This document shows positions 7,068 through 13,952 of a DNA stretch of 64,000 bases, in pieces (positions within the stretch are counted from its first letter, which is position 1; each line of letters begins with the position of its first letter). This DNA is from an uncultured Eubacteriales bacterium. Lineage in GTDB: Bacteria; Bacillota; Clostridia; Oscillospirales; Acutalibacteraceae. The position numbers and the translations under genes are program-made. The notes below the pieces were generated by a model. It did not search any database. It was not told the DNA's origin and was given only the letters and a program-made list of their open reading frames with translations. The DNA lies in NCBI GenBank assembly GCA_934541115.1, contig CAKTDF010000006.1:1-64000 (forward strand). Reading direction: 5' to 3'.

Positions 7068-8192
7068 TTGGAAAACTCGCTTTGCTTTAAAAACGGAAAG
7101 TTCAAAATAATGCAGATTACCGATACTCAAGAAGTTTTTAAGGTGAATCCGGATACTGTTAAGCTTATATCACTTGCACTCGACAAAGAACAACCTGATT
7201 TTGTTGTTTTCACGGGAGACCAAATAAAGGGCTATTCAGCCTCTTTCAAGGGTGATACAAAAAGAAAAATAACAAGTACTCTCGGCGAAATATTTTCCCC
7301 GGTGATTGAAAGAGGTATTCCTTTCACCGCAACATTCGGCAATCATGATAATAACTGTTCAATAGAAAACAGTGAACAAATGGAAATTTATAAAACCTTT
7401 CCCGGTTTTATCTGCGGCAATCCGAGAAGCCCACATGACGCCGGAACGTTTTCTCTCCAAATCAAGGACAGTAACGGCAGCAACTATGTTTTCTGCCTTT
7501 ACGTTATTGATTCAAATTCCAAGGAAAAGGACGGAACATACTCCCCTGTTTTTAAGGAACAGGTTGAGTGGTATAAAACAGAACGTGACCGACTCTTTGA
7601 AATAAACGGAAAGTTTCTTCCGGCTTTGGTTTTTCAGCATATCCCGGTTCCGGAAATTTTCAAAGCAATCAAGAGAGTGAAAAAGGGAACAAAGGGCGCC
7701 GTTGAGGCCTTTTATTCACACAGCAATGAATTTTATGTTTTGTTCGATGAGACCATAAAAAACGGCGGCTTTATGCATGAGTCCCCTGCTGCGCCGGATC
7801 GCAACTGCGGAGAGTTTGAGGCAATGAAAGAAAAAGGCGATGTTCTCGGGATTTTTTTCGGTCACGACCATATCAACAGCTTTGTTAAAAACGTTAAGGG
7901 AATCGATCTGGGTTATACCCAAGGCGCAGGTTTCAATGTTTACGGTCCGGGAAAAGAGCGCGGTGTACGTGTTTTTGAGCTGAATGAAAGCGATATAAAG
8001 CAATACAAGACACATACCGTCACAATGAATGAGCTATGCAATTACAAACCGTCAAAACCACTCACAGAGTTTTTCTTTACCCATACTCCTTCATCAATAA
8101 AACAGGTTGAAAAAGCAGCAAAAAAAGCGGCATATGCTGCCGCTGCAGGAGCATTGCTCCGGATTATGTATAAACTTGTAAAGAGAAAATAA
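7068..8192 (+). CDS. Calcineurin-like metallophosphoesterase
   Basis: A 374-residue protein with the metallophosphoesterase blocks in order: ITDTQ (residues 18-22), TGDQ (49-52), FGNHDNN, FQHIP and FGHDH. It resembles the Dcr2/purple acid phosphatase-like group. The first block normally reads D-x-H; here it is D19-T-Q21, replacing a metal ligand. No signal peptide is seen. The last 30 residues form an Ala-rich, basic helix ending LVKRK that could associate with membrane or nucleic acid. TTG start with AAGGGGTGG upstream. The substrate is unknown. Confidence 0.82.
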   Translation: MENSLCFKNGKFKIMQITDTQEVFKVNPDTVKLISLALDKEQPDFVVFTGDQIKGYSASFKGDTKRKITSTLGEIFSPVIERGIPFTATFGNHDNNCSIENSEQMEIYKTFPGFICGNPRSPHDAGTFSLQIKDSNGSNYVFCLYVIDSNSKEKDGTYSPVFKEQVEWYKTERDRLFEINGKFLPALVFQHIPVPEIFKAIKRVKKGTKGAVEAFYSHSNEFYVLFDETIKNGGFMHESPAAPDRNCGEFEAMKEKGDVLGIFFGHDHINSFVKNVKGIDLGYTQGAGFNVYGPGKERGVRVFELNESDIKQYKTHTVTMNELCNYKPSKPLTEFFFTHTPSSIKQVEKAAKKAAYAAAAGALLRIMYKLVKRK

Positions 8193-8201
8193 TAACGAAA
8201 A

Positions 8202-8241
8202 AGCGGACGCTAATGCGTCCGCTATATTCTTACCCTTTTTC
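8202..8241. terminator. Bidirectional terminator
   Basis: AGCGGACGC, loop TAAT, GCGTCCGCT. On the minus strand it is followed by TTTTT and ends the 39-residue ORF; on the plus strand a looser T-rich stretch follows it after the phosphoesterase gene. Confidence 0.85.
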
Positions 8242-8361
8242 TCAGAGGGGCTGAATTGTGTTGCCTTCGATAAAGTCTTTAATCATCTGGATAATATCCG
8301 ATGCCTTAAACTCCTTAAGATAAGCAAGAAGCTCCTGAACAAACTCTAAAATCTGTGACAT
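8242..8361 (-). CDS. Small peptide, 39 aa, amphipathic
   Basis: A 39-codon ORF with a perfect AGGAGG eight bases before ATG, its own consensus promoter and its own terminator, so it is a complete small transcription unit. The peptide begins MSQILEFVQELLAYLKEFK and ends GNTIQPL. Helical-wheel reading suggests two amphipathic helices (I/L/F/V on one face; E/K/D/Q on the other), with no cleavable signal, no Cys and no Gly-Gly leader. It lies 103 bp downstream of the secreted hydrolase gene on the same strand but is separately promoted. The function is unknown: a membrane-active peptide, a small regulator or an interaction partner of the hydrolase are all possible. Confidence 0.72.
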   Translation of the reverse strand: MSQILEFVQELLAYLKEFKASDIIQMIKDFIEGNTIQPL

Positions 8362-8406
8362 ATGTATTTCCTCCTAAATTTTGTCAGTTTCCTTAACTGC
8401 AAGCAA

Positions 8407-8435
8407 ATATTAACACATTATGAATATTATGTCAA
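8407..8435 (-). promoter_or_regulatory. Strong promoter of the 39-aa ORF
   Basis: On the minus strand TTGACA, a 17-bp spacer and TAATAT. The leader to the start codon is about 40 bases. Confidence 0.8.
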
Positions 8436-8464
8436 CACTTTTAACTGAAAAAATTAGTTTTTTA

Positions 8465-10063
8465 TTATGCTTTGACCGTATTAATTTTGGCAAGCAACTT
8501 AAACAATGCTGTGAGGAAACGGAAAATGACAACAAAGAAATCATTTGTGAAAAGACCGTCAAACTTGCTGGGCTCAGTTACTTCAACGATTGAATCCGTT
8601 GACGCAGAATATGTCATATACTGTGAATAACCGTACTCTTCTTTGATATTGTCAATCGTAGGCTGTTCAACACTTCTTATAAGCTTTTCCTTAAACTGTT
8701 CAATGCCGTTCGGGAAAGAAGCATGGCTTGTATCTCTGATAAACCATGTGCTGTCCGGAAACAGGCAGGTTGAAGCATCGATTTTCTTATCGCCGGAGAT
8801 ATACTTGCTGTCATGTGAAGCAATGTACTCGTCTGAAAGAGTCTCAGTAATTTTTGAGCAATATGCGCCGAACGAAAGCGCCGATGTTTCAACTCGACCG
8901 TCGCCCTGTGCCATGCAGTCCTTCTCAACCGGGAAGAGATTTGCGCCGTATTTCGCAATAACAGAAATGTTTATGCCATTATCCTTAGCCTGCTTAACAA
9001 TATCGTAAAGACGAGTCTGAACATTATAATGATAATAATCAATCTTTTTAATGTAACCGGCATATTCGTCTTTATCAACTGTATAATAGCCATCCGAATT
9101 CTCTTTAAAGAGTTGTTCCTTGGCAGTCTCGTAATAACGGTCATCAATCATAGCCCAATATGAAGGGAAGAAGAAAACATGAGTTGCAAGGCGAGGTACC
9201 ATATAGTCTTTGACCTGCTCATAAATATACTTAATAACATCGGTACCGAAACCAAGCACATTAAGCTGATACATGAGCGAACAGAATGTTGCCATAAACA
9301 CCTCAAGCTCATCACCGTAGGCAGTGTCGTTGAGGAAACGGTCGGGACCGTTCATATAATAAGTCACAAAATCGTCGATAGCCTTTGCATCAAACACAAT
9401 TTGATTTGCAAAAAGTGCTCCGACAGTCTGCGAACCGCCTGCAGTAGGAACATAAAAGACAAGATTTGCAACATCGTCTTCCGGACTGAATTCACCGAGT
9501 TCACCAAGATGCAGATAACCGGCAACGATTACTGAACCAAGGCAACGCGAGTCAATATTAACCTTGTCATAACCTGTAACACGCTTGACCTCTTGAATGT
9601 ATTTTCCGAGATTGCGCGATGAATCCATTGTATCAGTACGCCAATCCCAGTTAAACAGATAATCTCTCTTTGACTCAAGCGGAGTGCCGGGAATCCATTC
9701 GCCTCCGTTGGTGCCGTCCTTTGCATCGGCATTTTCATCAACCTGAATCATTTCAAACAGAGGAGTTATCTTGTCGCAGATAGTGCGACTGTAGCCTTCC
9801 CAATCCTGAGTGAGCATAGTTTTTGAAATTTCCTTTGCCATAATCGGAACAAGTGACTTTGCATAATCCACCTCGTTAAACGAAGGATCTGGATTAGTAT
9901 AAATCTGCTTGCCGTCCTTGTCATAGACAAGTGCAGATCTACCTTGAATATGGATTGTCGGATAGTTATTCATCTCAAGTGCAGCAAAACCCGGTACACA
10001 CAAAGAAAGCATCAGGAGCGAAACCAGAACAAGAGAAATAACCTTTTTTGCGGTCTTATTCAT
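8465..10063 (-). CDS. Secreted alpha/beta-hydrolase, LCAT/lipase-like, with Cys elbow
   Basis: A 532-residue exported protein. Residues 1-28 are a Sec signal peptide (cleavage after GFA). The rest fits an alpha/beta-hydrolase of the LCAT/lipase type: TIHIQGR near 36-42 at the oxyanion strand, FNWDWR near 137-142 matching the YDWR block, and a nucleophile elbow S172-R-C-L-G176, so Cys174 stands where Ser normally is. His447 (DTSHASFPNG) is a plausible catalytic His. The C-terminal 25 residues are hydrophobic and basic (FRFLTALFKLLAKIN), perhaps a membrane-associating tail. The start is set by AAGGGGG ahead of ATG 10063. The substrate is unknown and the fold is inferred from motifs alone. Confidence 0.68.
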   Translation of the reverse strand: MNKTAKKVISLVLVSLLMLSLCVPGFAALEMNNYPTIHIQGRSALVYDKDGKQIYTNPDPSFNEVDYAKSLVPIMAKEISKTMLTQDWEGYSRTICDKITPLFEMIQVDENADAKDGTNGGEWIPGTPLESKRDYLFNWDWRTDTMDSSRNLGKYIQEVKRVTGYDKVNIDSRCLGSVIVAGYLHLGELGEFSPEDDVANLVFYVPTAGGSQTVGALFANQIVFDAKAIDDFVTYYMNGPDRFLNDTAYGDELEVFMATFCSLMYQLNVLGFGTDVIKYIYEQVKDYMVPRLATHVFFFPSYWAMIDDRYYETAKEQLFKENSDGYYTVDKDEYAGYIKKIDYYHYNVQTRLYDIVKQAKDNGINISVIAKYGANLFPVEKDCMAQGDGRVETSALSFGAYCSKITETLSDEYIASHDSKYISGDKKIDASTCLFPDSTWFIRDTSHASFPNGIEQFKEKLIRSVEQPTIDNIKEEYGYSQYMTYSASTDSIVEVTEPSKFDGLFTNDFFVVIFRFLTALFKLLAKINTVKA

Positions 10064-10094
10064 TAGATAATCCCCCTTATATTTTTTCCGTGTC

Positions 10095-10123
10095 ATTGTA
10101 TCACAAGTTCATCGTTTATTCAA
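10095..10123 (-). promoter_or_regulatory. Promoter of the secreted hydrolase
   Basis: On the minus strand TTGAAT, a 17-bp spacer and TACAAT, about 30 bases before the start codon. Confidence 0.65.
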
Positions 10124-10233
10124 GAATTCTTGGCAAAAATTATCATAATTTAATTTTTATTACTGACACGTTTTATGTATTTGCAAAAGCAAAAGCTCTC
10201 TGAAACCAAAAATAAATTTTTAGTTTTAAACTA

Positions 10234-10262
10234 TTGACAACCGCTGTAAAATAGTGTATCAT
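10234..10262 (+). promoter_or_regulatory. Promoter of tRNA-Ala
   Basis: TTGACA, a 17-bp spacer and TATCAT, starting transcription about 30 bases before the tRNA. Confidence 0.8.
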
Positions 10263-10299
10263 ACATGAGTCATCTGCCAAAAGGCGGCTGACGTTTCAT

Positions 10300-10375
<76 letters not shown>

Positions 10376-10457
10376 TACTACGGTTAAGCATTTGCTCCGT
10401 CTCGGTCACCTCACCGTGTGAAAATTTGAGGTATTTTTTTTAGATTCATTTACATTC

Positions 10458-10495
10458 ACAACTTAATACATTCGCGGAGGTGGCGGAATTGGCAG
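10458..10495 (+). pseudogene. Truncated 5' copy of tRNA-Leu with flank
   Basis: 38 bases identical to 10650-10687: 16 bases of upstream flank plus the first 22 bases of tRNA-Leu (10474-10495), stopping in the D loop. The sequence after it (10496-10649) is unrelated to a tRNA. The 38-bp direct repeat brackets 154 bp, like the scar of an element that used the 5' end of the tRNA gene. Confidence 0.8.
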
Positions 10496-10547
10496 CATTG
10501 AACCCGAGCGCTTCCTGCGGAAGATGAAGCGAGGGTGAAATGGCGCA

Positions 10548-10598
10548 GCGGTCAAAATTCAAAGGCTTTTTCGAAGCCGCATGAATTTTGGGTACCGC
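10548..10598. other. Strong hairpin between the tRNA-Leu repeats
   Basis: GCGGT-CAAAATTCA, AA, GGCTT, loop, AAGCC, GCA, TGAATTTTG, bulge GGT, ACCGC: three stacked stems of 5, 9 and 5 bp. It lies in the 154-bp segment bracketed by the 38-bp direct repeat. No U-tract follows, so it is not an ordinary terminator; it could be an RNA or a transposon-end structure. Confidence 0.6.
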
Positions 10599-10665
10599 AA
10601 GAGTCACGCGGCGCGTCTCCCCTTTAATTTCAGCAACTTGATTTATCCTACAACTTAATACATTC

Positions 10666-10752
10666 GCGGAGGTGGCGGAATTGGCAGACGCGCTGGATTC
10701 AGGTTCCAGTGGTAGCAATACTGTGTGGGTTCAAGTCCCATCCCCCGCACCA
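10666..10752 (+). tRNA. tRNA-Leu(CAG)
   Basis: An 87-nt class II tRNA with CCA encoded. Anticodon stem CTGGA/TCCAG, loop TTCAGGT (anticodon CAG), long variable arm, T arm GTGGG-TTCAAGT-CCCAT. The acceptor GCGGAGG against CCCCCGC contains an A5-C68 mismatch, as though the 5' end had been swapped. Confidence 0.95.
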
Positions 10753-10753
10753 G

Positions 10754-10793
10754 AAAGCGGATGTGCAGATTTATGTTGCATCCGCTTTTGTTG
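10754..10793 (+). terminator. Terminator after tRNA-Leu(CAG)
   Basis: AAAGCGGATG pairs with CATCCGCTTT, followed by TGTTGT; the stem has 10 bp and the loop about 15. Confidence 0.7.
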
Positions 10794-10832
10794 TACTTAT
10801 ATTTTTTAGAACAAAAAGTCGGAGGGATAACT

Positions 10833-11363
10833 ATGCATCAATTAGTTCAAGATTACCTAAACAAAAAAGAAAAAGAAAGCATAGAGCGTTCACGTAAAGA
10901 GAAGAATGATTTACTAATCAAATTAGGGCTTTACGAAAAAGTATATTCAGAAAAGAATCTGTATTCATCAGAATATCCCGAACGTGAATGGGATGCTAAA
11001 TCAGATTCAAACAGATATTTTAAGAAAGTTCCTGTAGAGGTGTCTGACAGCGAATATGCAGAAATATTAAAGTATCAAAAAGATACTAGCGGTACAAATA
11101 ATGACCAAACAGTCTCATATACCAACAGCCTCTCAACCGCCTTTAAAGCGTTGGCATGGATTATATTTATTGGCGGATTCATTTCAGGTATTGTTTTTGG
11201 TAGGGTTGAAGTTACAAAGGGTTACTATTACACATATAACGAAACCGAGTTTTCATTTACCCTTGCGTTGATTTACTGGGCTGCCAGCTTTATCGGCGGA
11301 ATGTTCTTCTTAGGATTTAGTGAGATAATTCGATTGTTGACTGATATTAAACATAAACACTAA
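10833..11363 (+). CDS. Membrane protein of unknown function, 176 aa
   Basis: Starts at ATG after GGAGGG; the frame is open further upstream only through the tRNA and is not used. Residues 1 to about 95 are hydrophilic and charged, with a Lys/Glu-rich helix (YLNKKEKESIERSRKEKN). Two hydrophobic segments follow (about 104-124, FKALAWIIFIGGFISG, and about 140-165, FTLALIYWAASFIGGMFFLG), so the N-terminal part is probably cytosolic and tethered. I do not recognise a family. It forms a single-gene unit between the tRNA-Leu terminator and two tandem terminators. Confidence 0.75.
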   Translation: MHQLVQDYLNKKEKESIERSRKEKNDLLIKLGLYEKVYSEKNLYSSEYPEREWDAKSDSNRYFKKVPVEVSDSEYAEILKYQKDTSGTNNDQTVSYTNSLSTAFKALAWIIFIGGFISGIVFGRVEVTKGYYYTYNETEFSFTLALIYWAASFIGGMFFLGFSEIIRLLTDIKHKH

Positions 11364-11411
11364 CAAAATCCATGTGGATAAACAAAAAGCAATATGTAAT
11401 TGCATCTTGTC

Positions 11412-11476
11412 AAAAGCACATTTCGGTGTGCTTTTTCTTTTTCGGCTGCTTTAAAGTGTTTAAAGCAGCTCTTTTT
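11412..11476 (+). terminator. Two tandem terminators
   Basis: AAAGCACA/TGTGCTTTTT (11413-11435) followed at once by GCTGCTTTAAA/TTTAAAGCAGC with CTCTTTTT (11445-11476). They isolate the metal-export unit from upstream transcription. Between 11364 and 11651 only these and the promoter/operator region are seen. Confidence 0.85.
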
Positions 11477-11551
11477 ATCCACTCTTTGCCGTTGCTAAAG
11501 CCGTTGGATTTGAAAATTCAAAAATTTTTTCAACTTTTTTTGCAAAACATA

Positions 11552-11607
11552 TTGACAATTGAATACATGTTCAACTATAATACAGACAACAGATGAACAA
11601 CTGTTCA
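11552..11607 (+). promoter_or_regulatory. Promoter and ArsR/SmtB-like operators
   Basis: TTGACA, an 18-bp spacer and TATAAT (11576-11581). The spacer contains the inverted repeat TTGAA-N6-TTCAA (11559-11574), and TGAACA-AC-TGTTCA (11594-11607) lies just after the start point. The second resembles operators of ArsR/SmtB metal-sensing repressors. No such repressor is encoded in the window. Confidence 0.7.
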
Positions 11608-11651
11608 ATCGTTCAACTGTTTTACAAAATTTTCCGAAAGGATCTGTTATT

Positions 11652-11870
11652 ATGAAAAAGACCTACGCTATTGATGTTGACTGTGCAAACTGCGCTGCTA
11701 AAATGGAAGAAGCTGCTGCAAAAACCGCAGGCGTTTCCTCAGCCGTTGTTTCATTTATGACTCAGAAGATGAAAGTTGAATTTGAAAACAGTGCAGATAT
11801 CGACGAGACAATGAAACATGTTTTGAAGAACTGCAAAAAAGTTGAAGATGATTGTGAAATTTATATCTGA
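11652..11870 (+). CDS. Heavy-metal-associated (HMA) domain protein
   Basis: A 72-residue free-standing HMA domain, ferredoxin-like fold. The metal-binding loop is DCANCAAKMEEA (Cys-x-x-Cys near residues 11-14), a variant of the usual GMTCxxC. It lies 30 bases ahead of a P1B ATPase that has no N-terminal HMA domain, so it probably acts as the detached metal-binding domain or chaperone. Ribosome binding site GAAAGGAT. Expression should follow the metal-responsive operators just upstream. Confidence 0.88.
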   Translation: MKKTYAIDVDCANCAAKMEEAAAKTAGVSSAVVSFMTQKMKVEFENSADIDETMKHVLKNCKKVEDDCEIYI

Positions 11871-11900
11871 TAACAATTTTCTAAGATCGGATGTGTTGGT

Positions 11901-13775
11901 ATGAGCAAAAAGCAAAAGAAAGTTTTGTGGCGTATTATTATCTCAACCATTCTTGTTGTTGCTTTAACCGTTGTTTTTAAGGTTGTTGAGACAAACATAT
12001 GGATTCAAGCCGTCCTTTATATGATTCCCTATGCGGTTATCGGCTATGATATTTTAAAAAAAGCTGTCAAGGGTATTTTCAAAGGTCAGATTTTTGACGA
12101 GAATTTTCTTATGGCTGTTGCAACTGTGGGAGCAATCGGACTCGGCGATTTTCGCGAGGGCGTTGCGGTTATGCTCTTCTATCAGATCGGTGAGCTTTTT
12201 CAAAGCGTTGCCGTTGGCAAGAGCCGCAAAAACATTACCGAACTCATGGACATTCGTCCGGATTATGCGAACATTGAGGTTGACGGAAAACTCACTCAGG
12301 TAGATCCGGACGATGTTGAAATCGGCAGCGTTATAATAGTCAATCCCGGCGAAAAAATTCCCATTGACGGCGTGATACTTTCCGGTTCAACAACACTTGA
12401 CACGAGCGCACTCACCGGTGAAAGCGTACCAAGAAGTGCAAAAGGAAACGATGAAGTTATAAGCGGTTGTATTAACCTTTCCGGTGAAATCAGGGTAAAA
12501 ATCACCAAGAAATTCGGTGAATCCACGGTTTCTAAAATACTCGATCTTGTTGAAAATTCCAGCATGAAGAAGTCGAAATCCGAGAACTTTATCACAAAAT
12601 TTGCAAAATATTACACTCCCGCTGTTTGCATCGGCGCTGTAGTTCTTGCGTTCGTTCCTCCTGTTGTCAATCTTATGATCGGTTCGGCTCCTGCGTGGGG
12701 TAACTGGATTACCAGAGCTCTCACTTTTCTTGTCATAAGTTGTCCGTGTGCACTTGTTATTTCTATCCCCCTCACCTTTTTTGCCGGTATCGGCTGTGCC
12801 TCAAGCAACGGCATACTCGTTAAAGGTTCTAACTATCTCGAAGCCCTCTCGGACGCAAGGTATATTGTTTTTGACAAAACAGGTACTCTCACCAAAGGCG
12901 TTTTTGAAGTTACGGGCATTTACCCTGCCGCCGGATTTGATGAAGACAGTCTCCTCTATTATGCGGCATATGCCGAGAGCGGTTCGAGCCATCCTATAAG
13001 TGTTAGTCTCAAAAAAGTATTCGGAAAAGATATCGACAGAGAAAAGGTCAAGAATATTCATGAGATTTCCGGTCACGGAGTTTCTGCTGACGTTGAAGGA
13101 AAACAAGTTTTTGCCGGAAATATCAAATTGATGAACAAAGAACACATTGCCGTTGAAAAAGAACACAACGAGGGAACGGTAGTTTATCTCTCCGTTGAAG
13201 GAAAGTACGCCGGCTGCATTGTTATTTCAGACGTTATAAAGCCAACCGCTCAAAAAGCAATTGCTGACCTCAAACGCAACGGAATCAAAAAGACCGTCAT
13301 GTTGACCGGAGACTCTGAAGAAACTGCCGAACGCGTTGCAACCGAAATAGGTCTCGATGAATACCGCGCACAACTTCTTCCGGCAGACAAGGTTTCTGAG
13401 GTTGAAAGACTGCTTGAAGAAAAGGGTGAAAAAGAAAAACTTGCCTTTGTCGGCGACGGAATAAATGACGCTCCTGTTCTTTCAAGAGCGGATATAGGCA
13501 TTGCTATGGGCGCGCTTGGCTCAGATGCTGCAATTGAGGCTGCCGACATTGTTCTCATGGACGACGACCCCGCCAAGATTCCTCTTGCCTCAAAAATATC
13601 TATCAGAACCCTGCGTATCGTGAAAGAAAACATTGTTTTTGCTCTCCTTGTCAAAGCAGTTTGCCTTGTTCTCGGTGCACTCGGTATTGCAAATATGTGG
13701 ATTGCAATTTTTGCGGATGTCGGTGTAATGGTTATCGCCGTTCTGAACGCAACAAGAGCGCTAAAGCTCAAATAA
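11901..13775 (+). CDS. P1B-type heavy metal translocating ATPase (Zn/Cd/Pb group)
   Basis: A 624-residue inner-membrane export pump. The transmembrane metal site CPC (residues 281-283) is followed by the phosphorylation motif DKTGTLT (Asp325), the SSHPIS motif of heavy-metal pumps and the hinge GDGINDAP. The last two membrane segments carry Lys (LLVKAVCL) and Asp (IFADVGV), which together with CPC mark the ZntA/CadA (P1B-2) group exporting Zn, Cd or Pb, not copper. It lacks an N-terminal HMA domain; that role is probably filled by the 72-residue protein encoded just upstream. A perfect bidirectional terminator follows. Confidence 0.92.
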   Translation: MSKKQKKVLWRIIISTILVVALTVVFKVVETNIWIQAVLYMIPYAVIGYDILKKAVKGIFKGQIFDENFLMAVATVGAIGLGDFREGVAVMLFYQIGELFQSVAVGKSRKNITELMDIRPDYANIEVDGKLTQVDPDDVEIGSVIIVNPGEKIPIDGVILSGSTTLDTSALTGESVPRSAKGNDEVISGCINLSGEIRVKITKKFGESTVSKILDLVENSSMKKSKSENFITKFAKYYTPAVCIGAVVLAFVPPVVNLMIGSAPAWGNWITRALTFLVISCPCALVISIPLTFFAGIGCASSNGILVKGSNYLEALSDARYIVFDKTGTLTKGVFEVTGIYPAAGFDEDSLLYYAAYAESGSSHPISVSLKKVFGKDIDREKVKNIHEISGHGVSADVEGKQVFAGNIKLMNKEHIAVEKEHNEGTVVYLSVEGKYAGCIVISDVIKPTAQKAIADLKRNGIKKTVMLTGDSEETAERVATEIGLDEYRAQLLPADKVSEVERLLEEKGEKEKLAFVGDGINDAPVLSRADIGIAMGALGSDAAIEAADIVLMDDDPAKIPLASKISIRTLRIVKENIVFALLVKAVCLVLGALGIANMWIAIFADVGVMVIAVLNATRALKLK

Positions 13776-13789
13776 TAACAGAACTCTAT

Positions 13790-13839
13790 ATAAGAAAGAC
13801 AGTGCAAAGTCATTTACGGCTTTGCACTGTCTTTCTTAT
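13790..13839. terminator. Bidirectional terminator
   Basis: A perfect 20-bp stem (13790-13809 with 13820-13839), rich in A on one flank and T on the other, between the metal pump and the convergent uvrA. Confidence 0.9.
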
Positions 13840-13952
13840 TCACGGTTTTTAAGACATCTAAAATCCACACTTGAATCTTAATTACATGATACAGCATTGT
13901 TCCATTATACCGAAGTCTATGCGACGGTAAACAAATGCGTTATACCCATTTA

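Noticed and set aside
10446..10718. Open reading frame on the minus strand across the tRNA-Leu repeats
   Set aside because: Both ends translate the tRNA sequence itself (repeated ANSATSANVLS), and there is no ribosome binding site. It is a shadow of the tRNA repeat.
11372..11596. Open reading frame of 74 codons
   Set aside because: It runs through two terminators and the metal-unit promoter, has no ribosome binding site and an unlikely composition.
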